This document shows, in pieces, positions 10,101-18,511 of a DNA stretch of 28,434 nucleotides; within the stretch, counting starts at the first letter, position 1, and every line of letters begins with the position of its first letter. The translations under genes were made by a program, and so were the position numbers. Source of the stretch: Zygnema cylindricum (lineage: Eukaryota; Streptophyta; Zygnematophyceae; Zygnematales; Zygnemataceae). The DNA lies in NCBI GenBank assembly GCA_037447655.1, contig JBBHKE010001939.1, positions 1 through 28,434 on the forward strand. Direction: 5' to 3'. Below the pieces are notes generated by a model. That model was not told where the DNA came from. It worked only from the letters and a program-made list of their open reading frames with translations, and did not search any database.

Positions 10101-10947
10101 TTTTACTGTCTTCTGCCGTTTTTGCTGGTTCGGATGTAATGTGGGTTCAAATATAGTATGGGTCCATATATATGTAGGCTAGAAGGAATAGTGTGATCCA
10201 CTTGTTAATCGCAGTGAGGACTCTTTTGTTTTGAAGCTTAATTGTCTAATTAAATTAGTGTTTATTCATGTATAGTGTGGATTCAAGTGTATGTTTGAAA
10301 AATAGTGCAGTCCATATTAATCGCGACTGGGACTCTTTTGTTTACACTAGATGGTCGTTTGAAAATAGTGTGGATTCAGATCTATATGGGTTCAAATATT
10401 TTGTGGATTTGGGTTTTGTGTCTGTGGTTTACATTTGTACTCTTGGTTTTGTCCCTCTACACAATGTCGACAATCCCATTCCAAGTGTTCAATTTTAAAC
10501 TCTTTTTCAACTCTTTTTCAACTCCTTTTCAACTCCTCCTCGATCCTTTTCCTTTTCAACTCCTTTTCAACTCCTCCTCGATCCTTTTCAACTCCTTTTC
10601 AACTCGTATTCAACTCCTTTTCAACTCCTCTTCAACTCCTATTCAACTCTTTTTCAACTCTCTTTTAACTCTTTTTCCTAAAAGACTAAACTAAAGTTGT
10701 TTATTTTGATCTTTGTAGGGCATCAAGAGGAGTAGATTCTCTCGATGTTGACCAAGTTGTGTTGTTTGATTTTCCTCGAGATCCGAGTGAATATGTTCGT
10801 AGAGTCGGGAGAACGGCTCGAGGAGCCGGAGGTACGGGGAGTGTTTATGCTTTAGCAATAGGGAAACAAGTGTCTCTCGCTCGAGAAATCATGGCCCGAA
10901 ATGATAGAGGACAACCGATACGGTCCATACCTGGTCCACAGTATTAG
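1111..10947 (+). CDS. RH50-like: DEAD-box ATP-dependent RNA helicase, RH50-like, probably plastid-targeted (8 exons)
   Basis: Proposed exons: 1111-1347 (tentative), 3181-4959, 5740-5934, 6552-6739, 7520-7736, 9049-9171, 9819-9991, 10719-10947; about 1046 residues. Junction phases agree throughout. Motifs in order: Q motif PSHIQ (668-672), motif [10 protein letters not shown] (688-696), Ia PTAELAAQ (730-737), GG in VTGG, Ib ATPGRL, II DEAD (804-807), III SAT (837-839), IV IVFCNK, V TDRASRGVD (969-977), [10 protein letters not shown] (998-1005). From memory, [27 protein letters not shown] and [20 protein letters not shown] match plant RH50, a plastid 23S-4.5S rRNA maturation factor; no search was run. 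Exon 1 is Ser/Arg-rich and poor in acids, like a transit peptide. Exon 2 carries a long acidic and Ser/Pro low-complexity region, making the protein longer than Arabidopsis RH50 (about 780 residues). Intron 2 uses a GC donor. The frame is open from 3160 with no ATG before 3538, so an upstream exon is required unless translation starts at 3538. Confidence 0.85.
1964..2000. repeat. A/T-rich inverted repeat in intron 1
   Basis: CAATTGATTTTTT pairs with AAAAAATCAATTG across a short spacer, giving a stem of about 13 bases. It may be a decayed transposon end or a chance A/T palindrome. Confidence 0.5.
2411..2581. mobile_element. MITE of the TA-CACYG family, 171 bases
   Basis: The terminal inverted repeats are CACTGTCTATCACTGTTA at the left and CACTGCCCATCGCTATTA (reverse complement of the right end). 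Both ends are bordered by TA (2409-2410 and 2582-2583), as expected for a TA target duplication. The ends resemble the MITEs at 16046, 17250, 23520 and 24292, so one family has inserted both in this intron and around the rbcS genes. There is no coding capacity. TA targets suggest a Tc1/mariner-type transposase supplied elsewhere. Confidence 0.6.
2649..2680. repeat. Perfect 14-base-pair hairpin
   Basis: GCATTAGTTCAATC at 2649-2662 and its exact reverse complement at 2667-2680 enclose the loop AAAC. It lies about 70 bases downstream of the MITE in helicase intron 1. No function is assigned; it may be the core of a very small foldback element. Confidence 0.7.
4060..4148 (+). repeat. 24-base coding minisatellite in helicase exon 2 (Ser/Pro octapeptide)
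   Basis: About three copies of a 24-base pyrimidine-rich unit encode the octapeptide SPPSPSSP and close variants (SPLSPSSP). The period is a multiple of three, so copy-number change would not break the frame. The segment lies in a long disordered-looking N-terminal region with acidic runs such as EDADEDDDD and EEEEEEPA. Confidence 0.8.
4980..5081 (+). repeat. 21-base tandem repeat in intron 2, about five units
   Basis: Units start at 4980, 5001, 5022, 5043 and 5064 (the last is partial). Each follows the pattern TTAAAAC-CTTT-AAACTTTG with several substitutions. Similar AAAC/CTTT motifs appear in introns 4 and 6 of the same gene. Confidence 0.75.
5544..5739 (+). repeat. Duplicated 3' end of intron 2
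   Basis: A block beginning AATCAGAATGACTTGT occurs at 5544 and again at 5668, 124 bases apart; the second copy runs into the real acceptor. Shorter units of about 28 bases (AATCACAGTAAATTTGGGAT and variants) recur between them. The upstream copy ends GGTTTATGCAT where the real site reads GGTTTTATGCAG, so its AG has been lost. Confidence 0.75.
6006..6119 (+). repeat. GACATGTGA short tandem repeats in intron 3
   Basis: About eight degenerate copies of a nine- to ten-base unit, GACATGTGA or GATGTGACA, follow the exon 3 donor (5935). They explain the local ACATGT-rich composition. Intron 3 spans 5935-6551 and otherwise shows no gene. Confidence 0.7.
6960..7519 (+). repeat. Array of five decayed copies of the intron 4 3' end
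   Basis: Five units of roughly 90-145 bases each run from an AAATCTCTTAAAAC-like start through CACTTAAATAACTAAATA-like sequence to a CCTATTTGCAG|TGTAGT-like acceptor. AG positions are about 7158 and 7173 (doubled), 7271, 7407 and the functional 7519. The first unit (about 6960-7080) has lost its AG. One unit carries part of the next exon (7272-7340). The array accounts for most of intron 4 (6740-7519). Confidence 0.8.
7272..7340 (+). pseudogene. Decayed duplicate of the DEAD-motif exon (reads DEAN)
   Basis: These 69 bases match the first 69 bases of exon 5 (7520-7588) with 7 differences, preceded by a matching acceptor CCTATTTGTAG. In the same phase they read [20 protein letters not shown], so the Walker B DEAD has become DEAN and another Asp has become Gly. 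The copy ends at CCAATAAG and runs into intron-like sequence with no GT donor and an in-frame stop. It is therefore probably not spliced as an alternative exon. Confidence 0.85.
8030..8470 (+). repeat. Long pyrimidine-rich tract in intron 5
   Basis: About 440 bases consist almost wholly of C and T on the plus strand, with CTCTTTCCCTCTC and CTTACCCTC repeats. The Phe/Leu/Ser-rich open frames across it are compositional. It lies inside intron 5 (7737-9048), well upstream of the duplicated acceptors. Confidence 0.8.
8739..9048 (+). repeat. Three extra copies of the exon 6 acceptor region in intron 5
   Basis: The acceptor plus exon start (TTTACAG|ATTTTGGTAGACTG at 9049) is preceded by related copies beginning at 8739 (AG lost), 8863 (ACAG|GCGTTGGTAGACTG) and 8953 (ACAG|GTTTTGGTACACCA). 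The last two are 186 and 96 bases upstream of the functional site, both multiples of three, and the frame is open across all of it. Use of either would add 62 or 32 hydrophobic residues in frame. Confidence 0.8.
9560..9818 (+). repeat. Tandem copies of the intron 6 3' end
   Basis: Units of about 60 bases built from TAGTGTTCTCCTCCCTCC, CCCCATCAATCCTCAAG and TGTTGTTTTT repeat at about 9570, 9632, 9692 and 9752. The last leads into GGGAGTGTCTCCCAG and exon 7. The final unit also carries a CTCCCT microrepeat. Confidence 0.75.
10210..10380 (+). repeat. Copies of the intron 7 5' end
   Basis: Sequence just inside the exon 7 donor (GTGAGACTGGGACTCCTTTG at 9992) recurs in part at about 10215 (GTGAGGACTCTTTTGTTTTG) and 10325 (CGACTGGGACTCTTTTGTTT). 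Both are preceded by TTAATCGC. AATAGTGTGGATTCA-like units alternate with them. Here it is the donor side of the intron that has been copied. Confidence 0.55.
10490..10675 (+). repeat. CAACTCCTTTT microsatellite before exon 8
   Basis: About fifteen imperfect copies of a 10-12 base unit (CAACTCCTTTT, CAACTCCTCCTCGATC) fill the end of intron 7 (9992-10718) and supply a long pyrimidine tract upstream of the exon 8 acceptor TTTGTAG|GGC. Confidence 0.8.
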
Positions 10948-11234
10948 CCTTTTTAAAAGTATGCTTATTTTGTTTGTTTATTGTAGTACCTTTAGTAGAG
11001 CAATCCCTTTTGTTGTGAAAAGGTTTTTTTGTTCCCAATGTTTCTCTATTGTGTAAGAGAGTCGTTTCAGTTTTGAAGGAGAGTTAAAGAGGTTTGAAAG
11101 AATGGTGTTGTGAGTGAGTGTTTTTTTTTTTTTTTTTATGGTATATGTTTGTGGGAGGAGTCTTTTAGTGTGGGCTTAATATCTAAATCCGAAATTGCTA
11201 TTATGGTCAATAATATTACACCAAGATTTGGGAT
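10948..11234 (+). other. Helicase 3' flank
   Basis: Downstream of the TAG stop the sequence is T-rich, with a run of about 18 T at 11121. It probably holds the 3' UTR and cleavage site. No clear AATAAA hexamer was seen and no other gene is visible. The palindrome's visible left edge is at about 11235, set only by where the window ends on the right. Confidence 0.5.
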
Positions 11235-11240
11235 TAGCAT

Positions 11241-11525
11241 TCAAAACATTATTTTGGTGACAATTTTTGGCACTTGATTATGAAATAGAGTTAATAATAA
11301 GGATCGTTTTTTGCTTAACACTAAATTGGTAAGCAGCTGAAAATTGCCCATGTCGTTTGGACCAATATGAAAGTTAATGAAACTAAAATAAGCCGCATGG
11401 TACATGTTTTTTAATGCTCTTAATGATTTATGGCGTTGTGTGGTGTCTGTTTGCGTTAAACTAAGCAGCAGTAACAGTGGTAACATCAAGAGGCAGTTTA
11501 TAACCCTAATCATGTATGTAGACAT
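11241..11525 (-). CDS. Hypothetical 94-residue protein with signal-peptide-like N-terminus
   Basis: The frame is open and begins MSTYMIRVINCLLMLPLLLL, a short basic segment followed by a Leu-rich core like a signal peptide or membrane anchor. A polar tail ends in KIVTKIMF. The right arm has the same sequence at 28141-28425 with conservative changes, but with an in-frame TAA where this copy has CAA. I recognise no family. It may be an exon of a longer gene, a transposon relic or chance. It lies next to and on the same strand as the open frame at 11648-12046. Confidence 0.25.
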   Translation of the reverse strand: MSTYMIRVINCLLMLPLLLLLSLTQTDTTQRHKSLRALKNMYHAAYFSFINFHIGPNDMGNFQLLTNLVLSKKRSLLLTLFHNQVPKIVTKIMF

Positions 11526-11647
11526 TTATTGCCTACATCTATCATACTTCTGTGTAACATTAATAATACTAAGATGGGCACTCTATTAATCGTTTTCTGG
11601 TTTAACGGAAATTCATGGTCATTGCTAAGCTATGGCCTTATTCCTTT

Positions 11648-12046
11648 TCATACATGCTCAAGCACAGCTTGAGTAAATGAATGAATGGGCGAACGAATTG
11701 TGTCAAAAGTCATAACACTTCTTATTGAGAACTGCTGTATACTGTGACCTATATTGTACATAGTGGATCTTGTTGGTATTAACTGGGTATGGGTTTTGGA
11801 TTTGTCCTTTTTGTCAAATACGCTATGATGGCTGAATAAGCTCAGTGCCTTTGCTCTAGTGGCATGAATAGTTGATAGCCAATGACATGTATCTATGTAG
11901 GCTCGTCTAATGAGTATACTGATACTCTTAGAAAAGTGATAGTTTGATTTTAAATTGGATGTAGATTTCGAAGATGGTTGAAAATTGCTAGGGTCTTCAT
12001 ACAAATATGTTAACTGTAAATGTAATTGTTTCTTTAGCTTTAACAT
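11648..12046 (-). CDS. Hypothetical 132-residue open frame, paired with 27626-28042
   Basis: The protein begins MLKLKKQLHLQLTYLYEDPS and contains the stretch LIRRAYIDTCHWLSTIHATR, which is fully shared with the right-arm copy apart from one residue. About 17 of 132 residues differ between the two arms. The nucleotide differences I checked are a mix of silent and replacement changes, so selection is not demonstrated. A decayed, frame-broken relative lies between copies 1 and 2 (16300-16560) and between copies 3 and 4 (about 23990-24240). I recognise no domain; it may be a relic of a mobile or duplicated gene. Confidence 0.3.
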   Translation of the reverse strand: MLKLKKQLHLQLTYLYEDPSNFQPSSKSTSNLKSNYHFSKSISILIRRAYIDTCHWLSTIHATRAKALSLFSHHSVFDKKDKSKTHTQLIPTRSTMYNIGHSIQQFSIRSVMTFDTIRSPIHSFTQAVLEHV

Positions 12047-12370
12047 ATTGCTATAGCTGCTTTGGCGTAGTTTAGATCTGAGTCCTGAAATTACTTCTCC
12101 AAATGGTGTTCAGGCTTACACAGGAATTGTCATATCAAAAGCCCATTAGTGTATAAACATTCAATTCTTCAAAACCAATTCTGAATACTTTCCAGCACTG
12201 TGTTTCTATGTGTCATTTAACAGTATCTATATATTAAATCTATGTATTATACACCATGAAGTGGTATTAGGGGAAGAAATAGTACCTGGAGGTTATTTTA
12301 TTTTTGTTAATTCTAATTCAGTTTGGAATGACTTAACTGTTTTTGGACCGTTTAATACCTGAGCGTCAAA
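12047..12370. repeat. Spacer block B, outer left (first part)
   Basis: There is no gene. The sequence matches 27306-27620 as part of the palindrome. Its reverse complement also matches the inner spacer at about 17150-17690, for example CAGGACTCAGATCTAA and TGGAAAGTATTCAGAA-like motifs. Confidence 0.7.
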
Positions 12371-12378
12371 GAAAAAAC

Positions 12379-13332
12379 TAGTGTTGTGTATTGGTAAGGA
12401 TTTGCCGATAACCGATATGGGCCTTTTTTCGGGTATTCGGTAATCGATATATTGGTACGATACATCGTTATCGGTGTTATCGCCGATAAACAACAGATAA
12501 TTTATCGGTTTTTATCGGCGATAACACCGATATCGATAAATATCGGCGATATCTATACGGAACGTACAGATAAATGTACGGCCAGTACTGTCAACTGTAC
12601 GTGTTATTCCCCGGACACGCCCTACTCACAACCCCTATCTACTGAGGTGTCTACCAATCAGATCACTGTATTGTACAGTTGTACAAGCACAGAAAGTACA
12701 GTAGCCGCCATGAGATCTGTACGGTTTTTATACGGATCCAGTAAAAACGATGTACCTTTCACATCTGACGCCATGGCTTTGTCCCTTTATTCCTTGAGAT
12801 CCACTGGGGACCAGCCACGTGTCAATCTGTCGGCTTTTTTGGCATAAGCTGCCAAAAGAGCCATTCCGGGATGTCGGCGCTCACGCTGGCCGTCCGCTTG
12901 TGTTTTCTCATTCCAAGTCGTCCGTTCGATTCCGGCGGCGCGCAGAAGTTATTTTGCGTCCGTTGTACTTTGTGTCAGCCATCTTTTTTCCGTTCCATGT
13001 TCACCAGTTTGTTGGTCCAATTCCGTAAGTTGCCGTAAAATGTCTGTTCAGTTAACCGGTCAACGTTTATGTGCTGCGCTGTCCGTAATAAATTGCAGTT
13101 AAACGGAGACGGGACAGATTCTTACACGTGGCATGCCACGCTATATAAAGTCAATAATATAATACAGTATGTTATAAAGTACTATTGTATGCATACTATA
13201 TTTTTTTAAGTTATCGCCGCTATGGAATTTGTTGGTCTCAGACCGATATATCGGGACCTCTGACCGTTCGATAACCGATAACTATCGGTATCGGTGATAT
13301 CGCGATAAATTCTTTACCGATACACAACACTA
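12379..13332. mobile_element. Non-autonomous hAT-type transposon, 954 bases
   Basis: The terminal inverted repeats are TAGTGTTGTGTATTGGTAA (left) and TAGTGTTGTGTATCGGTAA (reverse complement of the right). They are flanked by a perfect 8-base target duplication GAAAAAAC (12371-12378 and 13333-13340). Eight-base duplications and TAGTG-type ends are typical of the hAT superfamily. Subterminal regions carry repeated TATCGGTG/CACCGATA motifs and an internal palindrome near 12470-12550, likely transposase-binding repeats. Open frames inside show no transposase features. The right arm has the intact empty site (27298-27305), so insertion followed the palindromic duplication. Confidence 0.9.
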
Positions 13333-13340
13333 GAAAAAAC

Positions 13341-13960
13341 AGTTGCTATTACGGTTTCAAGGGCTATAATTTAGAGGCAGTAATGTAGTCTATTTAACTC
13401 CAATGATGACACAGTGAATCGTTTTCCCTTTCACTACACTTCTTAAGAAAACCTATCTTCAAAAGATTCTCCGAGATACCTGAAATGGCGGAACTGTGAG
13501 CATTCATGCCCTGACTTTTCTGGTTACCTCAAGTCGCTAAAATTTGTGTAAAACTGTAGCCTGTTGCATTCGATTGCCTGTGACAAAATCAGACATGCCA
13601 GAATATTCCATTTTGATGCATTTTCCCCACGTTAATGTTGAGTTACAACATGAACGAGCATCAGCAAACAAAGCTCGACATAATAACAAACCTTCAAATA
13701 TTCTTTGCACCAGTTTACACCATTGGTGCAACAATTAAATCTGCTGCACTTTCCTATTTTGGCACCTTTGAAGTAACAAAAGTAAAAAAAAAAACAGTGA
13801 TGTTATATGAACCGGCTTTTACATGAATCATAGAGTGGTTGTTGAAAAACGAATCGAATCTTCCTAGCTTTGTGTTTGATGCCAACAGAGATTTCCAATT
13901 TTTCGAAACACAAAATTCACACTTACTACTTTTTCGAGCATAGCATTTATTGGAAAGAGG
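13341..13960. repeat. Spacer block B, outer left (second part)
   Basis: There is no convincing gene; short open frames occur on both strands. The block pairs with 26690-27297 in the right arm. Relative to the neighbouring rbcS it is in opposite orientation to the matching inner block (16560-17215), for example GATGCATTTTCCCCACGTT here against the reverse complement near 16865. Confidence 0.7.
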
Positions 13961-14661
13961 GCAAGGGTACCACCCATAGGTGAAGTTGTCCGATCTTAAT
14001 GACCGCATTGTAAAGACTCAAATGCTGCTTTGAAGCAGTGAAGGCGTTTTTAAACTAATGAAATCTTGGTATAGACCAATACAGTAAACCCTCTCCTGCT
14101 GTAAGCCAAAATAACTTGAGCCATAGTAGCAAAGGAAGGACGTCCCAACCAGGAAAAGTTTTCCAGGCCAGAACAAACTCCAATACCATTGACGACTCCA
14201 ATAATTTCTCTGTTGAGAAGCTAAAACAAAAGGACTATGCATCAGCACTTGTTATTTATCAATGTCAATGTCTTATCATGCAGCTATTTCCAGTGGATCG
14301 ACACTAAAGAGATGGTTAAGTGCATCTGCGGTTCCAAGGAAAAAAAGAATTTCAATTATAAACAACAGTATTGACATGAGGGGAACAGATGTCCAAGAAA
14401 GAAATTTCCTAGTTATGCAAGAAAAAACATTACCAAGGCAATATCAATTTGCAAAAGATAATAATCAGGGAAAAAGGCCGATTTGTATTAATAATTTTAG
14501 TTTCCGTACATAAATTGGAAAAAAATGAATATCTAAATGTACAAAACTGTAGAAGCTGGATGGGTAGCACCAATTGGGTACTGTCATATCTGACCACTTC
14601 TCGCTCTGCAATTTATGTGTCATCTAGGCTGCTTATCCTACTGTTCTAAATGGAAGTCCAT
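13961..14661 (-). other. 3' flank and 3' UTR of rbcS copy 1
   Basis: It matches the 3' flank of copy 4 closely and that of copies 2 and 3 more loosely. The first ~130 bases after the stop (about 14525-14661) are the most conserved; they include TGACACATAAATTGCAGAGC and GGTGCTACCCATCCAGC when read on the gene strand. Confidence 0.7.
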
Positions 14662-15860
14662 TTAGATTGGCTTGTGGACAATGAAGGAGACACACTGCAC
14701 TTGCTTGATGTTGTCAAATCCGAGGCATCGGATGTAGGTGTCAGGGTAGGCCCTCTTGGCCTCTTGGATCTCCCTCAACACCTGTGAAGAGTCTGTGCAT
14801 CCGAACATAGGCAACTTCCACATCGTCCAGTATCGGCCATCATAGTATCCAGGGCCGGCGTTGTTCTCACGGTAGATGACACCGTTCTGGTCGAACTCCA
14901 GGCAGGGAACCCAGTTGTTCTTCAACAGGTAGTCGATCTCCTTGGCAATGGCGGAGTCGGAAAGAGGGGGAAGGTAGGAGAGAGTCTCAAAGCGAGGGTT
15001 GTCAATGGGAGACCACACCTGTAAAGAAAAAAGAAAGAAAAGTTAAAATTATGGATCTTTCTGTTGAAAAACGACACTTTTAATGGCAATTGATGCCTGC
15101 AAAAAAAATGAGAACTGAGATTTCAAGAAAATAAATTGCAAGACAAGAATGTCTCAAGAGTTAAAAACTAGCGTCAAATGATGTGAGACATCACGTTAAC
15201 AAAACACTACGTTGATGAGAGCTTCAAAAGAAAGTTCTACAGAAAACGAGAACTTCAACAAAACTCAGACAAACAGAAACAATAATTCAAAGGCTCAACT
15301 GAGCGTACACCAAACAAGCTAGAATATGAAGGCAGATTTTTTTCTTTTTTAGCGCAGGTAAAAACCGCAAAGCTGAGATTCAAGGCTGAGCTCATTAAAC
15401 AAAAATCAGCTCTTTTGCAGGTCAGGGAAAGCTGAGAACAATATTCTAAACCGTTGATTAGTGAACGAATATGAAAGCACGTTGCTCTTACCAAATCAAT
15501 ATCTAGATTGATAACAGCTCAACCGATCACAGACAGCTTTACTAGGTATCAGCTTCAGATCTTATAAACAAGAAACAAGATCCAGGAGGTACTTAACCAC
15601 CAGGATAAAAAAAAAATTTGTAAAAGCTACTAAACTAACAATCTGCATTGGCGTCATTTCCTCACCTTCATGCATGACACACGGCTGGAGTTGGAGACAG
15701 TCTTGGCTGCCCACTCGTTAGAGCGAGCAGAGAAGAGAGAGGCTCCCTTGAGTCCGGTGAAGGAGCCGACAGTCTGCCTCTGAGCAGCGCTGCTGGCAGC
15801 AGCAGTCTGCTGAATACCGGCAGGGACAATGACAGCAGCGGAAGATGCGATGGCGGCCAT
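14662..15860 (-). CDS. rbcS: Rubisco small subunit precursor, copy 1
   Basis: Exon 1 is 15666-15860 (65 codons) and exon 2 is 14662-15018 (118 codons plus stop), separated by a 647-base GT-AG intron. The protein has 183 residues. A Ser/Ala-rich plastid transit peptide begins [15 protein letters not shown], and the mature chain of about 120 residues starts [20 protein letters not shown] after the Cys at residue 63. The small subunit assembles with eight large subunits in the stromal CO2-fixing holoenzyme. [18 protein letters not shown] and the short loop mark the streptophyte type. Its palindrome partner is copy 4, with a similar intron and promoter. The intron lacks a short GAATGACTAATGCAGCAG segment found in copy 4. 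Confidence 0.97.
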
Positions 15861-16045
15861 AGCTACAAGATGATTGCAGCTGAAAGGTTTGAAAGTGAAG
15901 TGCAGTGCTGCTGGAAGTGATTTTGGATCGTCCGTGATTCTCCTTCTATAATGTCTTCGACTGGTTCGAAATTCGAAACAAGCTTAAACCGAACCTGAGG
16001 CGTTTCCGAACCTATCCACAATAAACCGAACGGGTAACTTTTTTA
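15861..16045 (-). promoter_or_regulatory. Promoter and 5' UTR of rbcS copy 1
   Basis: On the gene strand, GGTTCGG-type motifs precede a TATA-like box (ATTATAGAAGG, plus-strand 15942-15952) about 90 bases from the ATG. The 5' UTR ends CAATCATCTTGTAGCT. The arrangement matches copies 2 and 4. A MITE abuts the distal end at 16046. Confidence 0.65.
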
Positions 16046-16277
16046 CTGCCCCATCGTTATCAGAGTAAAACAATTTTCGGGCAGCTGAAGTTCTTTTAAT
16101 CGTCACATATTTTTAATAGTGGCGTCATTATCGGGGGATATGACCGTTACTTTTCGATTGTCGAACGGTATGACCGCTACCTTTCGATTGCTTACCTCAG
16201 CAAAAATCCCCGAGGTCCATCACAGAAAAAAAATTGGCTGCCCGAAAAATGTTTAACTCTAATAACAATGGGCGGTG
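16046..16277. mobile_element. MITE of the TA-CACYG family, 232 bases, upstream of copy 1
   Basis: The ends are CTGCCCCATCGTTATCAGAG and CACCGCCCATTGTTATTAGA (reverse complement of the right end), bordered by TA on both sides (16044-16045, 16278-16279). Extended inverted repeats carry TTTCGGGCAGC. The same insertion lies upstream of copy 4 at 24292-24523, so it predates the palindrome. Confidence 0.75.
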
Positions 16278-17249
16278 TAGCGAAGACTGAATCCGCGCGT
16301 CAACACTTGTTAATTTCTTATCAACAGCTGCTGTTATATTGTGACCTCTTAGAAATTGTTGGTATTAACTGGCTTGAGTTCGTACTTTTCATTAAATTCA
16401 CTACAATAGCCGATAAAACTTACTGTCTCTTTGCCCTAGCGGCATGTATATGTGACGCGCCATCTAATAAGTACGCTGCATACTATATTTATTACAGTAT
16501 CTTACACAACTTGAAATAAAGTTTGATTTAAAATTGGATGTAAAATTTGAAGACGCTGAGTTTGAATTTCAAAAATGCGGTAGTAGTATCAAACACAAAG
16601 CTAAGAAGGTACAATGTGTTATTTAGTACGCACTGTACGACTCATACTAAACCCGTTTCATGTACGGCCATTGATTTGTTGAATTGCTTTTGTTACTCCA
16701 AATGTGTCAGTTTAGGAAAGAAAGGTAGACTCAACCGTTGCAACAGTATAAACTGGAAAATAAAAAGTACAACGAAGGTTTGTAAGGTTCGTTGACTAGT
16801 GTAAGCTTTGTTTACTGATGCTCACACATGTTGTAACTTAACATTAGAAACACTTGAAGGTGGGAAAAATGCATCAAAATGGAATATCCTGGCACATCTG
16901 ATTTTTCTCGCAACATGCAACAGGGTACAGTTCTACAGTTACATATATTTTATCAACTGGGAGTAATCAAAAAAACCATGGCGTGTCTACGCATATCTTC
17001 TAAAAATAGGTGTTGTTAAAAAATGTAGTGATTAGAATTAAATACAGTGCATAGGTGCCCCTAAGTTCTAGCTCGTGAACCCAAAGTACTTTTTATAGCA
17101 CTAATTGTTTTTTTTTAAAGGATAAAAAAACAATCACGTCATGCCAAACTGAATTAAAAATAACAAAAATTATATAAACCTCACATTATTATTTCTTTCT
17201 CTTTGATAGTTCTACATGATGTATCATCTATAGATGTAGTTGTCCACTA
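16278..17249. repeat. Spacer between copies 1 and 2 (blocks C' and B')
   Basis: Positions 16300-16560 are a decayed relative of the open frame at 11648-12046, in the same orientation. From 16560 to 17249 the sequence matches 26690-27420 in the same direction. The right-arm palindrome partner is about 23070-24290. The TA at 16797-16798 is the empty site of the MITE at 23520. There is no intact gene. Confidence 0.7.
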
Positions 17250-17471
17250 CACCGCCAATCGTTATTAGCGTTGTGTACGCTAATTCCGTCCCGCTTTTTT
17301 TTTTTTTTATTCTCAAATAGAATTATCCACACTATTTATCCACACTAGAACCCTAATTTCTAATTATAATAGACGATTTCTTCGAAAATTTCCAAATTCC
17401 CAATTAGCGTAAACCACGCTAATTATTTGTATACGCTAAAAAAACTTACACGCTAATAACGATTGGCGGTG
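17250..17471. mobile_element. MITE of the TA-CACYG family, 222 bases, left arm only
   Basis: The ends CACCGCCAATCGTTATTAGC are near-perfect inverted repeats flanked by TA (17248-17249 and 17472-17473). The right arm has the uninterrupted site TTTAATAGTGGAC with a single TA at 23069-23070. The insertion therefore followed the palindromic duplication. Confidence 0.9.
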
Positions 17472-17473
17472 TA

Positions 17474-18511
17474 TTAAGTGACCATGTTGTAGAAACCCAA
17501 TGCTGAAAAGTATTCAAAACTCTTTTTGAAGCATTGAACATTTAAACATTAATGGACCTATGATAATTCGAGGACAGCCTGAAAAAATTGTTTCATATAA
17601 GCATAGAAAAGACACCACGAAAAAAATATTATTTCAGGACTCAGATCTAAACGGCCCTGTACCATAGGCTGTTACAGTAGCCATGAAGCAATAATCGCAG
17701 CAATACAATTAAAGCGAGAACAAAAATGGTGGAACAAAAGTAAATCAAGGTTTCCATTTCTTGCATCATTCAAAGTATGAATGCATACATTATCCTTTGG
17801 GATAAGCAGTACATTTGTCAGATAATGACCCAAGGCTAAGTATTTAACGTATTTCAGAAATATTTAGAAGGTTTTTAGGATTAAAAAATCATATTAGGAA
17901 GTGATTTCCCAAATTTCAAAATAAAATAAAATAGTCAGGGCCGTCATACTCCAAGCATAACTATAAATCTTTTCCCAATTGGCATTACATGTGGTGTAAG
18001 CGTATGTTGCTTTGGAGCATCGAACATGGACATGAACATGGACAAGCTTCTTTTAGAAAAAGTAGGGCTAATTCAACAAAAACATAACTTTCAATGATGT
18101 CTATTGTCCATGCTGTTAATGTTAATTTATTCATCAACTGAAAAAAGTAGGCTTAAAGCATCTGCGGTTGAAAGGCATTTCCATTTTTCAAACAGCAAAA
18201 TTTCCATTTTCACAGAAGAAATTCCCGAATATTTCAAGTTTAGCACCAAAAACCATTACCATGGCACTTCCAGCTTTGCAAAAGTAACATTATCAGGGCA
18301 AAAGGCCAGTTTGTATTAAAAGTGAGAGTTGGTCTCATATGATAATAACTTTCATTCGGTACAAAAATTGGAAAGAAAATAAAAATCTAAATTTACAAAA
18401 CTGTAGAAGCTGGATGGGTAGCACCAATTAGTACTGTCATATCTGACCACTTCTCGCTCTGCAATTTACGTGTCATCTAGGCTACTTTTCCTATTGTACT
18501 TAAAAGTCTAT
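17474..18511 (-). other. 3' flank and 3' UTR of rbcS copy 2
   Basis: It is nearly collinear with the 3' flank of copy 3 (22034-23069) in inverted orientation and very similar by eye. The first ~130 bases after the stop (about 18380-18511) carry the 3' UTR block shared by all four copies. There is no separate gene. Confidence 0.75.

Noticed and set aside
12452-12847. 131-codon frame inside the hAT-type element
   Set aside because: It begins in subterminal TATCGGTG repeats and shows no transposase or BED-finger features; the element is too short to be autonomous.
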